Source of the DNA: CAZXEJ01 sp964639895
GTDB taxonomy: Bacteria; Desulfobacterota_D; UBA1144; Nemesobacterales; JADFKM01
Assembly: GCA_964639895.1 (NCBI GenBank)
Contig: CAZXEJ010000001.1
Location: forward strand, 124,001-188,000
Direction of reading: 5' to 3'
DNA length: 64,000 nucleotides
The notes beneath the pieces are model-generated. The model saw nothing but the letters and a program-made list of their open reading frames with translations. It searched no databases and had not been told where the DNA came from. Every line of letters begins with the position of its first letter. Position 1 is the stretch's first letter. The translations under genes were made by a program, and so were the position numbers. Shown in pieces: positions 43,851 to 51,467 of the stretch.

Positions 43851-45158
43851 TCAGGCGGCGCGCACGCAGCGTGCGGCGTCCAACGCCCCGTCCACAGCTT
43901 CGAGGGCCGCATCGACATCGCCCTGCCCGTGGGCAAGGGAGACGAAGGCCGACTCGAACTGCGAGGGTGGGAACATAATACCAGCATCGAGCAGATGTTT
44001 AAAGAAGGCCGCGAACCTGTCGGTATCGGAGGCCAAGGCGGTCGCGTAGTCCCTGACGGGACGGTCTGTGAAGAAAACGGTGAACATGGAACCCACCCTG
44101 TTTACGACGACGTCGACCCCCTTTGCCCGGGCGAGCTCCATCACGCCGCTCTCCATTGCGGCGCCCAGCTCGTCAAGCTTCTCGTAGGCGCCTGGCTGTT
44201 GGAGTTGCCTCAGGGTGGCGAGGCCGGCGGCCATGGCCAGCGGGTTGCCCGAGAGGGTGCCAGCTTGGTAGACGGGGCCGCTCGGGGCCACCATCTCCAT
44301 TATTTCGGCCCTGCCGCCGTAGGCGCCAACCGGAAGGCCGCCCCCTATGATCTTGCCCAAACAGGTGATGTCGGGCTCCACGCCCCATAGTTGCTGCGCA
44401 CCACCTGGGGCGAGCCTGAACCCCGTTATGACCTCGTCGAAGATGAGCAGCGCACCGGCCGAGGCGGTGATCTCGCGCAGCCCCTCGAGGAACCCGTCAG
44501 CGGGGGGCACCACACCCATGTTGCCCGCCACGGGCTCCACTATGACGCAGGCCACCCGTGGGCCGTGCTCGCGGAAAAGGGCCGCCACGGAGTCGAGGTC
44601 GTTGAACTCGGCGAGCAACGTGGCACGGGTGAACGACTCGGGCACTCCGGGGCTGCTGGGGGTACCGAACGTAGTGGCGCCCGAGCCGGCGCTCACGAGC
44701 AGGTAGTCGGCGTGGCCGTGGTAGCATCCCTTGAACTTTACTATCAGGTCCCTGCCCGTCCAGGCGCGGGCCAAGCGTATGGCGCTCATCGTGGCCTCGG
44801 TCCCCGAGTTGGTCATGCGGACGATCTCGATGGAGGGCACCGACGAACACACCACGTCGGCAAGCTCCACCTCGGCTCTGCAGGGTGCGCCGTAGCTCGT
44901 GCCGCCCGAGGCGGCCTCGGCGACGGCCGCCACGACGTCGGGGTCTGCGTGACCGAGTATGAGCGGACCCCATGAGGCGAGGAAATCGACGTAGCGGTTG
45001 CCGTCCTCGTCCCACACGTAGGGGCCGCTGGCGCGGCTTATGAAAGCCGGCTCGCCCCCTACGGCGCCGAAAGAGCGCACGGGGCTGTTGACCCCGCCTG
45101 GCATCAGGCGGAGAGCACGCTGGAAAAAGCGGTGTGAGAGCTCGGTCTTTCTGGCCAT
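43851..45158 (-). CDS. hemL: Glutamate-1-semialdehyde 2,1-aminomutase
   Basis: PLP enzyme (435 residues) that makes 5-aminolevulinate for tetrapyrrole synthesis. Family motifs are MPGGVNSPVRSFGAVGG near the start, NSGTEATMSAIRLARA, GCYHGHAD, IFDEVITGFR and the PLP lysine in LGKIIGGGLPVGAYGG. The AGTLSGNPLAMAA segment is typical. The ATG at 45158 has no ribosome-binding site; a promoter TTGACA-18-TACTAT lies 14 bases upstream, so the leader is very short. It precedes atpZ by 13 bases and may be cotranscribed with the F0 genes. Confidence 0.96.
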   Translation of the reverse strand: MARKTELSHRFFQRALRLMPGGVNSPVRSFGAVGGEPAFISRASGPYVWDEDGNRYVDFLASWGPLILGHADPDVVAAVAEAASGGTSYGAPCRAEVELADVVCSSVPSIEIVRMTNSGTEATMSAIRLARAWTGRDLIVKFKGCYHGHADYLLVSAGSGATTFGTPSSPGVPESFTRATLLAEFNDLDSVAALFREHGPRVACVIVEPVAGNMGVVPPADGFLEGLREITASAGALLIFDEVITGFRLAPGGAQQLWGVEPDITCLGKIIGGGLPVGAYGGRAEIMEMVAPSGPVYQAGTLSGNPLAMAAGLATLRQLQQPGAYEKLDELGAAMESGVMELARAKGVDVVVNRVGSMFTVFFTDRPVRDYATALASDTDRFAAFFKHLLDAGIMFPPSQFESAFVSLAHGQGDVDAALEAVDGALDAARCVRAA

Positions 45159-45172
45159 GGCGGAAAACGTCA

Positions 45173-45202
45173 ATAGTAAACACGCGTCCCGCGCACTGTC
45201 AA
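45173..45202 (-). promoter_or_regulatory. Promoter of hemL
   Basis: On the minus strand TTGACA (45197-45202), an 18-base spacer and TACTAT (45173-45178), followed after 14 bases by the ATG. No ribosome-binding site lies in the short leader. Confidence 0.6.
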
Positions 45203-45333
45203 GGGGGGCGACGGCGCGCGTGCCTGCCGGCACAGCGCGAAGCGGCGCCACAAGAGTGGTACGGGTGGTATCGGGGGGGAGAAAAAAAGGGGCGCCGCAT
45301 CCAATCGGTGCCGCGCCCCCCGTCACGCTCTAC

Positions 45334-45376
45334 GAACGCGGGCGGGGGATCGTCTGAACCCCGCCCGGGCTCGTTC
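45334..45376 (-). terminator. Long hairpin at the end of the OmpA lipoprotein gene
   Basis: CGGGCGGGG (45339-45347) pairs exactly with CCCCGCCCG (45359-45367), extended by GAACG with CGTTC on the outside. It begins at the stop codon of the OmpA-type gene. No T tract follows on the minus strand. Confidence 0.45.
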
Positions 45377-46079
45377 ATTCTTTAATTATGATCAACCTCG
45401 CGCCCGGCGCCGAGCCGCCGCTCATCACTATGAAGTGGGAGCGCCTGTTGAGCTGGAAAGCCTGGGCGGTGGAACCGGCGGCGAACTTAGACGTCTCGCC
45501 CTTGCCCACGGCCTCTATCCTGTCGGCCGCGACCCCTAGCTTGACCAGGTAGGCCTTCGTGGCATCGGCCCTCCTCTGAGCCAGCCTCAGGTTGTAGGCG
45601 TCGCTGCCGCGCACGTCGGCGTATCCCTCGACCACCACCTTCCAAGAGGGGTTCTCCTTGAGCAGCTCGGCGTTCTCCTTGAGCACCTCGGCCGCATCAG
45701 GCCTGATGACGGCCTTGTCGAAGTCGAAGAATATGTCCTTGAGATCGGCCGCCGGAGCAGGCGGTGGCGGCGGTGGTGGAGTCATACACTTGAGCCTGGC
45801 TTCGTCGGCCTTGACCTTTGCATCCACCAACATCCTCCTGGCCTCGAGTTCGTGGCAGAACTCCTGTGCAAGTGCCCTGCCCTTTTCGAAGGCGCTTTCG
45901 GCCGCGGCCAGCTCCTCGGCACCACACTGAGGGGCGCCTGCGGCCTTGGCCGCCTTGATCGCAGCCTCGGCGTCGGCCATCTCCTTGTCGGGCTTGGGTG
46001 TCGCGCAACCGGACAGCAGTATCATTACCGTAAGGACTGCAGATAAATACAGCACCCCCTTCCATTCGCCTTTAACCAT
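45375..46079 (-). CDS. OmpA-family lipoprotein with DUF4398-like region
   Basis: Predicted peptidoglycan-associated outer-membrane lipoprotein of 234 residues. The signal peptide ends in the lipobox LLSGC (Cys near 25). The next 80 residues are an Ala/Glu-rich helical segment of the DUF4398 kind (ADAEAAIKAAKAAG, ELAAAESAFEKG), followed by a run of seven Pro. The OmpA-like domain runs from about 110: IFFDFDKAVIRPDA, VVEGYADVRGSDAYN, LAQRRADATKAYLV, and GSTAQAFQLNRRSHFIV. Asp and Arg of the peptidoglycan-binding site are present. AGGAGG precedes the ATG. It is the last of three genes that also include ybgF and a closely similar OmpA lipoprotein. Confidence 0.9.
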   Translation of the reverse strand: MVKGEWKGVLYLSAVLTVMILLSGCATPKPDKEMADAEAAIKAAKAAGAPQCGAEELAAAESAFEKGRALAQEFCHELEARRMLVDAKVKADEARLKCMTPPPPPPPAPAADLKDIFFDFDKAVIRPDAAEVLKENAELLKENPSWKVVVEGYADVRGSDAYNLRLAQRRADATKAYLVKLGVAADRIEAVGKGETSKFAAGSTAQAFQLNRRSHFIVMSGGSAPGARLIIIKE

Positions 46080-46123
46080 AGCAAACCTCCTCTTCCTAGG
46101 GAAATGTTAAACCTATCTTAATA

Positions 46124-46939
46124 CTATTGACCCTTTTTTGCAAGCTCCACGAGGCGCTGCTTAGCGATGACCGCCTCCTCGGAATCGGGGAACTTGTCTA
46201 TAAGGGTCTCGAGGAATATCTTGGCCTCCTCGGGCCTTTTGATCTTGATCAGCGAAAGACCCTGCTTTAGATAGGCCAGCGGCACCCTATCGTCGCGTGA
46301 ATAGTTGTCGATGAAGTTCTGGAACTCGAGAATCGCCTCCTCGTACCTGCCCTCGCGATAGTACGATTCGGCTATCCAGTAGGCGGCGTCGGCCGCCTGA
46401 GCCGACGAGGGGTTCTCCTTGAGATACTCCTTGAAAAGCGACCGAGCATCGGCGTACTTGCCGTGGGCCAGGGCATCGTAGCCCTCGGCAAAGAGCGCCG
46501 TCGCGGGCCTGGCCGCAACGGGAGTCGGAGTGGGCGTGGGAGTGGGTGCGGGTGCCGTCACCTCGGCGGGAGGCGCAGCGAGGGTGGTGGAAGGACCGGC
46601 GGCGACGCCGCCGTGCTCGATGCTATCCAGCCTGCGGGAGAGGAGACGTATCTCCTCTTCCAACTTCTCTACTCTTGCCGCAAGCTCGGTCTCATCTGCG
46701 ACGCCTCCGGACACACCCGCCCGCCCGCGCAACTCGTCTAGCTCGCGGGAGAGCCTCGCCACCTTCTCCTCAATACGGGCCTGGCGCAAGTAGACACCAC
46801 GGACGTCCTCGTTCGTGGCCACGCATCCGGACTGCAAGACGCCCAACAGCGCCGCGACTCCGAGGACCATGAAAGCCGCCGGGCGCCGCCCGACGGCGAT
46901 GTGTAGCGGGAAAACCATCTCGGATAAGCTCAAAGCCAC
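46124..46939 (-). CDS. ybgF: Tol-Pal system protein YbgF/CpoB
   Basis: A 271-residue periplasmic coordinator of cell-wall synthesis and outer-membrane constriction. A lipobox-like GVLQSGC suggests lipid anchoring, unlike the soluble E. coli CpoB. A coiled coil follows (IEEKVARLSRELDELRG, ARVEKLEEEIRLLSRRLDSIE), then a Pro/Thr-rich linker (about 115-145) and TPR repeats to the end (ALFAEGYDALAHGKYADARSLF, AAYWIAESYYREGRYEEAI, LIDKFPDSEEA). The start is uncertain: GTG at 46939 keeps 12 bases to the upstream gene, while ATG at 46918 has no better site. It lies between two OmpA lipoproteins; tolQRAB are not in the window. Confidence 0.88.
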   Translation of the reverse strand: MALSLSEMVFPLHIAVGRRPAAFMVLGVAALLGVLQSGCVATNEDVRGVYLRQARIEEKVARLSRELDELRGRAGVSGGVADETELAARVEKLEEEIRLLSRRLDSIEHGGVAAGPSTTLAAPPAEVTAPAPTPTPTPTPVAARPATALFAEGYDALAHGKYADARSLFKEYLKENPSSAQAADAAYWIAESYYREGRYEEAILEFQNFIDNYSRDDRVPLAYLKQGLSLIKIKRPEEAKIFLETLIDKFPDSEEAVIAKQRLVELAKKGQ

Positions 46940-46951
46940 CCCCGGGGCCGC

Positions 46952-47665
46952 CTACTGGGGTGTTACAACGAAGTGGGCCCTTCTGTTCTGCTGGTAGGCC
47001 TCTTCGGTCGTGCCGCGGGCGAACTTCTCCGTCTCGCCACGGCTTACCGCCTCCAGCATCGCGGGGTCGACCCCGAGACCCACCAGATAAGCCCTGGTCG
47101 TATCGGCCCTCCGCTGCCCCAGGGCCAGGTTGTACTCCTCAGTACCCCTTATGTCGCAATATCCCTCGATCACCACCAGGCCGTCGGACACCATTTTCTT
47201 GAGCACCTCGGCATCCTCGGCCAGAACGGGCCTGGCGTCGGCTCTTATGGCGTAGCTGTCGAAGTCGAAGAAGATGTCCTTGAGCTGGGGGGCCTCCTTC
47301 ATCCCCTCGGCCTTGGCGGCCTCCAGCTCACGCTCGCGCTCCACCTCCTCGACGGCGCTTCTCTGGCCCTCGCGCTGTTTGATCACGGCCTTGCCCTTGG
47401 CTTCGATGGCCTTGTAGCGGGCCTCGACCAGCAGGTCACGGGCCTCGCGGTGCTTGCCGGCGGCCATGAGCTCCTTGGCACGCTGGATGAGCGACTCGGC
47501 CGCCTCGTACTCGGCCGGCGCCAGCTCCTGCGCACCGGCGGCCTGCGCCTCCTGTAGCGCGGCCTCGGCATCGTTGAGCTCCTTCGTAGAACGTGCACAT
47601 CCTGAGAGGCCCACCGAAACGACGAACCCCAGGATCAGGAAAAGACACAAAACCTTCTTACCCAT
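46952..47665 (-). CDS. pal: Peptidoglycan-associated lipoprotein (Pal/OmpA, with DUF4398 region)
   Basis: Outer-membrane lipoprotein of 237 residues that links the outer membrane to peptidoglycan. The lipobox is VGLSGC (Cys near 23). An Ala/Glu helical DUF4398-like region (NDAEAALQEAQAAGAQELAPA, ARDLLVEARYKAIEAKGKA) precedes the OmpA domain: IFFDFDSYAIRADARPVL, VIEGYCDIRGTEEYN, LGQRRADTTRAYLVGLG and YQQNRRAHFVV. AGGAGG stands 7 bases before the ATG. It is first in the run pal-ybgF-OmpA lipoprotein. It and the third gene are clear paralogues. The gene symbol is assigned by position next to ybgF. Confidence 0.88.
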   Translation of the reverse strand: MGKKVLCLFLILGFVVSVGLSGCARSTKELNDAEAALQEAQAAGAQELAPAEYEAAESLIQRAKELMAAGKHREARDLLVEARYKAIEAKGKAVIKQREGQRSAVEEVERERELEAAKAEGMKEAPQLKDIFFDFDSYAIRADARPVLAEDAEVLKKMVSDGLVVIEGYCDIRGTEEYNLALGQRRADTTRAYLVGLGVDPAMLEAVSRGETEKFARGTTEEAYQQNRRAHFVVTPQ

Positions 47666-47885
47666 AATAGATCCTCCTGGTGACACTGGTGCAACGAAGC
47701 GACGATTGCCTGCTCTCGCCTCCACCCACCGCCCATTGCGTTGGTATGAATTTTACAATACTCTCCCCCCCATAACAACCCCGTTTCCACCCCCCCCTTT
47801 CGGGCGGGCCTCCTTTACTAGAGGACGCGTTTATAGTTTACTACTTAATTATGCATGCCTTCATCATTGCGCCGGGGGAGGGGAA

Positions 47886-48467
47886 ATGAACAGGGCCGAG
47901 GGCGGCTACGTGGCCGGGGCGTTCTGGTCCCTGAGCCCCGTCGTCGTCGTTACAAGCGCCAAAGACGGCAAAGTGAACGGACAGGTGGCCGTCACCGTGG
48001 TGAACGCATCGATCGTCCACTCTCATCCGCGCCTCATCGTGGGCATCTGGAAGCGCAACTACACCCACTCGTTCATAACCTCGAGCCGCTCGTTGGCCGT
48101 ACACCTTCTGCGACGCGACCAGCTGGAGGCGGTCAGAAGGTTCGGCTTCCTCACGGGCAGGGAGATGGACAAGTTCGAGGGGGTGGAACACTTCACACGC
48201 AAGACGGGGTCTCCGCTGCTGGCCGACGCGCACTCGTGGATCGAGGGCGTGGTGATAAACGCAATGGACGGCGGCGACATGACGGCCTTCCTCGTAGACG
48301 TGGTCGGCGGCGGGGTGAACTCGGGGGGAGAGTGGATGACGCTGCACTCCTTCTACGGCGACGCCCCACCGGAGTGGCTGGCCCAGTACGAGAGCAGGTT
48401 GCGCGAATCGGTCGAGTACTCGCTCGGCGTGATCGACAAGATAGACTACACCCCCTGGCGGCCCTAG
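47886..48467 (+). CDS. Flavin reductase-like (FMN-binding split-barrel) protein
   Basis: A 193-residue flavoprotein of the DIM6/NTAB type. The N-terminal strand pattern SLSPVVVVTSAKDGKVNGQVAVTVVNASIVHSHPRLIVGIWKRNYTHSF is the FMN-binding split barrel, and LAVHLLRRDQLEAVRRFG follows. Many relatives reduce FMN with NAD(P)H, but others have lost this role, so the reaction is open. GGGGGAGGGG lies 4 bases before the ATG. The thioesterase gene follows 30 bases later on the same strand. A/T-rich TTTATAGTTTACTACTTAATT about 35 bases upstream is the likely promoter. Confidence 0.85.
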   Translation: MNRAEGGYVAGAFWSLSPVVVVTSAKDGKVNGQVAVTVVNASIVHSHPRLIVGIWKRNYTHSFITSSRSLAVHLLRRDQLEAVRRFGFLTGREMDKFEGVEHFTRKTGSPLLADAHSWIEGVVINAMDGGDMTAFLVDVVGGGVNSGGEWMTLHSFYGDAPPEWLAQYESRLRESVEYSLGVIDKIDYTPWRP

Positions 48468-48497
48468 CGCTCCGCCGCCCCGAGGGAGTGACAAGCC

Positions 48498-48989
48498 ATG
48501 GAGACGGTTGAAGAGATTGAGAAGGACGCATGCCCCGTCACAAACACGGAGATAGTGTTCCCGCACTACACGAACCATATCGGCACCATATTCGGCGGCA
48601 AGCTGGTCGAGCTCATGGACATGACGGGGGCGCTCTCGGCCATGCGGTTTGCGGGCGAGAACGTGGTCACGGCAAGCATCGAGGCGCTGGACTTCAACAT
48701 CCCCGTACGGAACGGCGACGTGGTGGAGCTCGAGGCCCGCGTCATCTACGCCGGCCGCAGCTCGATGGTGGTGAAGATCGACGTCTACCGGCAGAGGGTG
48801 TTCAGAGACGAGAGGCAGTTCTGTTGCAGGGGGTACTTCGTCTTCGTAGCAATCGACGCCCAAGGCCGGCCGCGCCGGGTGCCGCGCCTCAAGGTGGCCA
48901 CCGAAGATGAGAGACGGTGGTGGGAGGTCGGCAGGTCGATCAAGCAGCGCGCCGCGGTGCGCAAGAGGGACGCAAATACGGAGTATTGA
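48498..48989 (+). CDS. Acyl-CoA thioesterase (hotdog fold, YciA/BACH type)
   Basis: A 163-residue hotdog thioesterase hydrolysing acyl-CoA. The family helix region NHIGTIFGGKLVELMDMTGALSAMRFAGENVVTASIEALDFNIPV carries the typical GG and the Asp (in LMDMTG). The partner strand VELEARVIYAGRSSMVVKIDVY and CRGYFVFVAID follow. Chain-length preference cannot be told. GAGGGAG is 9 bases before the ATG. It is probably cotranscribed with the flavin reductase-like gene. Its stop codon overlaps the -35 box of the thrC promoter. Confidence 0.9.
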   Translation: METVEEIEKDACPVTNTEIVFPHYTNHIGTIFGGKLVELMDMTGALSAMRFAGENVVTASIEALDFNIPVRNGDVVELEARVIYAGRSSMVVKIDVYRQRVFRDERQFCCRGYFVFVAIDAQGRPRRVPRLKVATEDERRWWEVGRSIKQRAAVRKRDANTEY

Positions 48990-49013
48990 CAGTAAATTAT
49001 CGTAGTGTATTGT
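48986..49013 (+). promoter_or_regulatory. Promoter of thrC, 7 bases before the ATG
   Basis: TTGACA (48986-48991), a 16-base spacer and TATTGT (49008-49013), then 7 bases to the ATG at 49021. A leaderless transcript is expected. The -35 box overlaps the stop codon of the thioesterase gene. Confidence 0.75.
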
Positions 49014-49020
49014 GTTCACG

Positions 49021-50364
49021 ATGGGTCAATACAGAGCCTGGTTCCAATGCATAAACGAGGAGTGCGGCGAGACGTACGCCCTCGATGACATCGTCTACAA
49101 GTGCCGCCGCTGCGGCGAGCTCCTCGAAGTCGTGCACGACCTGGAGAAGCTCAAAGAAACCCCACCCGACGAGTGGAAGCGGCTGTTCGACGACCGATAC
49201 CGCAAGCAGGTCTGGCCCTACGGCAGCTCCGTATGGGGCAAGAAGGAGTGGGTGTGCCCCTACGTGGAGGACAAGAACGTGGTCTCCATGTACGAAGGGG
49301 CAACCAATCTGTTCTGGGCCGAGAGGTTCGGCCGTATGGTGGGTGTCGAGGACCTGTGGATAAAGATGTGCGGCAACAGCCACACGGGCTCGTTCAAGGA
49401 CCTGGGGATGACGGTGCTGGTGTCGGTCGTAAAGCAGATGATAGCCGACGGCAAGGAGATCCCGGCCGTGGCGTGCGCTTCCACCGGGGACACGTCGGCC
49501 GCGCTGGCTGCATACTGCGCCGCCGCGGGCATACAGGCCGTCGTCTTCCTGCCCCGCGACAAGGTGTCGGTGGCCCAGCTGGTCCAGCCGCTTGCCAACG
49601 GGGCTCTCGTCCTCTCGCTCGACACCGACTTCGACGGCTGCATGGACATGGTCGAGAAGATATGCTCGCGCGAGAACATCTATCTGGCCAACTCGATGAA
49701 CTCGCTTCGCATCGAGGGGCAGAAAACGGTCTCCATCGAGATGTGCCAGCAGTTCGACTGGGAGGTGCCCGACTGGGTGATCATACCGGGCGGCAACCTG
49801 GGAAACGTCTCGGCCCTGGGGCAGGGGTTCCTGATGATGTACGAGCTGGGCCTCATCGACACACTGCCCCGCATAGTGTGCGCCCAGTCCGAGCGGGCCA
49901 ACCCGTTGTACCTTAGCTACCTGACGGGTTTCAAGGAGTACCACCCCGTCAAGGCCAAGAAGACCCTTGCAAGCGCCATCCAGATCGGAAGCCCCGTCAG
50001 CATCAAGAAGGCCATACGCACGCTCAAGAGGTTCGACGGAATCGTGGAGCAGGCGAGCGAGCAGGAGCTGGCCGACGCGGCGGCCCAGGTGGACATGACG
50101 GGCACGTTCAACGACCCCCACACGGGCGTTGCCCTGGCCGTCTTCCTGAAGCTCCACAAGCGAGGGCTGTTCAAGCCCACCGACAAGGTGGTCATCATAT
50201 CCACGGCCCACGGCCTCAAGTTCGTGGAGTTCAAGATAGGCTACCACACGGGCAAGCTGCCCGGCGTGGTGCCCAACTTCGCCAACCGCCCCGTCAACCT
50301 GCCGGCCGACTACGACAAGGTCAAGGAGACCATCCTCACCAGGCTGGAAAGCGTCGGTCTCTGA
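49021..50364 (+). CDS. thrC: Threonine synthase
   Basis: PLP enzyme (447 residues) that turns O-phosphohomoserine into threonine. A zinc-ribbon-like N-terminus has C10, C15, C28 and C31. The PLP lysine is in NSHTGSFKDLGM, the phosphate loop in GGNLGNVSALG, and CASTGDTSAALAAYCAAAG is typical. This is the class with an N-terminal zinc finger (as in plants and some bacteria) rather than the long E. coli form. The gene has no ribosome-binding site and its promoter abuts the start, so its mRNA is probably leaderless. It converges with the ABC ATPase gene. Confidence 0.93.
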   Translation: MGQYRAWFQCINEECGETYALDDIVYKCRRCGELLEVVHDLEKLKETPPDEWKRLFDDRYRKQVWPYGSSVWGKKEWVCPYVEDKNVVSMYEGATNLFWAERFGRMVGVEDLWIKMCGNSHTGSFKDLGMTVLVSVVKQMIADGKEIPAVACASTGDTSAALAAYCAAAGIQAVVFLPRDKVSVAQLVQPLANGALVLSLDTDFDGCMDMVEKICSRENIYLANSMNSLRIEGQKTVSIEMCQQFDWEVPDWVIIPGGNLGNVSALGQGFLMMYELGLIDTLPRIVCAQSERANPLYLSYLTGFKEYHPVKAKKTLASAIQIGSPVSIKKAIRTLKRFDGIVEQASEQELADAAAQVDMTGTFNDPHTGVALAVFLKLHKRGLFKPTDKVVIISTAHGLKFVEFKIGYHTGKLPGVVPNFANRPVNLPADYDKVKETILTRLESVGL

Positions 50365-50408
50365 GGCTGGCCCCCTCACGCTTCCCCTCCCTGCTTCGAC
50401 CACGGGGT

Positions 50409-51332
50409 TCAGTCGCGCAGGTCCTTGCCGGTGAGGCGGAAGAAGACGTCCTCGAGGTTGGCCTTCCTGTGGAGCACCTCGGCGCCTTCGAGTCCGATGA
50501 GCCTCTTTCCTATCTCGCGGCCGTCGTTGGAGTAGATGTTCACTGTATCGCCCGACTCCTCGTACGTGAACTCCACCCCGCCGAGCACCTCGAGCACGCG
50601 CTCGAGCCCCGTGTAGCGCACCTCGAACACCTCCCTGCCCACGTACTCGGCTATCAGGCGGGCGGGCACCCCTTCTTCCACGATCACGCCCGAATCCATG
50701 AGCGCCACCCGGTCGCACAGCTGCTCGGCCTCCTCCATGTAGTGGGTCGAGAGCACCATCGTCACGCCCTGACGCTTGAGTTCCCGAAGCCGCTGCCACA
50801 TGAGATGGCGCGCCTGAGGGTCGAGCCCGGTCGTCGGCTCGTCGAGGATGAGCAGGCGGGGCGAGTTCATGATGGCCCTGGCCAGCACGAGCCTCCTCTT
50901 CATTCCGCCCGAGAGGTTGTCGACCTGCTCCTTGATGCGGCGGTCGATGCTCAGGAACTCGAGCAGCTCCAGCGCCCTGCGCCTGGCCACCGCGGGAGGG
51001 ATGTCGAAGTAGCGCGAATAGACGAGCAGGTTTTCCAGCACGTCCAGGTCGGGGTCGAGGTTGTTCTCCTGGGGCACGACGCCGAGCAGCGACTTTATCT
51101 TCCTCTCGTCGCGGGTCACGTCGTAGCCGAGCACGGTGAGCGAGCCGGCCGAGGGGCGCACGAAGCAGTACATCATCTTCATGGCCGTCGTCTTGCCCGC
51201 ACCGTTGGGGCCCAGGAATCCGTAGCACTCGCCGTGCCGTACGGCGAGCGAGATACCCCTTACGGCCTCCACCGAGCCGAAACTCTTCCTGAGGTCGGAG
51301 GCCACTACGGCGGCGTCCCGGGATGACGACAT
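50409..51332 (-). CDS. ABC transporter ATP-binding protein (ABC-2 type exporter)
   Basis: A 307-residue ATPase. Walker A GPNGAGKTTAMKMMY, signature LSGGMKRRLVLARA, Walker B LLILDEPTTGLDP and the switch His in VLSTHYMEEAEQLCD are intact. The C-terminal extension (about 220-307) is typical of NodI/CcmA/DrrA-type exporter ATPases that pair with an ABC-2 permease. No permease is adjacent; the two ABC-2 permeases at 61.7-64 kb lie far away and belong to an RbbA-like set. The ATG at 51332 has no ribosome-binding site but an immediate promoter. Substrate unknown. Confidence 0.9.
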   Translation of the reverse strand: MSSSRDAAVVASDLRKSFGSVEAVRGISLAVRHGECYGFLGPNGAGKTTAMKMMYCFVRPSAGSLTVLGYDVTRDERKIKSLLGVVPQENNLDPDLDVLENLLVYSRYFDIPPAVARRRALELLEFLSIDRRIKEQVDNLSGGMKRRLVLARAIMNSPRLLILDEPTTGLDPQARHLMWQRLRELKRQGVTMVLSTHYMEEAEQLCDRVALMDSGVIVEEGVPARLIAEYVGREVFEVRYTGLERVLEVLGGVEFTYEESGDTVNIYSNDGREIGKRLIGLEGAEVLHRKANLEDVFFRLTGKDLRD

Positions 51333-51340
51333 AGTGAAAA

Positions 51341-51386
51341 ATAATAAAAGAGAGGGCCGGCGTATCAAGTATCGATACGCCGGCCC
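51341..51386 (-). terminator. Terminator of the outer-membrane barrel gene, overlapping the next promoter
   Basis: A 13-bp perfect stem (GGGCCGGCGTATC at 51354-51366 with its complement at 51374-51386) and a 7-base loop are followed on the minus strand by a T-rich run TCTCTTTTATTATTTTTC. It should terminate the barrel gene. The 3' arm contains TTGATA (51363-51368) and the T-run contains TATTAT (51341-51346), spaced 16, which serve as the promoter of the ABC ATPase gene starting 8 bases later. Confidence 0.75.
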
Positions 51387-51467
51387 GGCTTCATCTGCGA
51401 GCAAAACCGTGGCGCACCGGTCGGAATTCTCGAGGACAGTCCCGTCCGGCGGGCACGGACGAAGGCC

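Noticed and set aside
48997..51228. A 743-codon minus-strand frame across thrC and the ABC ATPase
   Set aside because: It is antisense to thrC and out of frame with the ATPase; both true genes have full family motifs in other frames.
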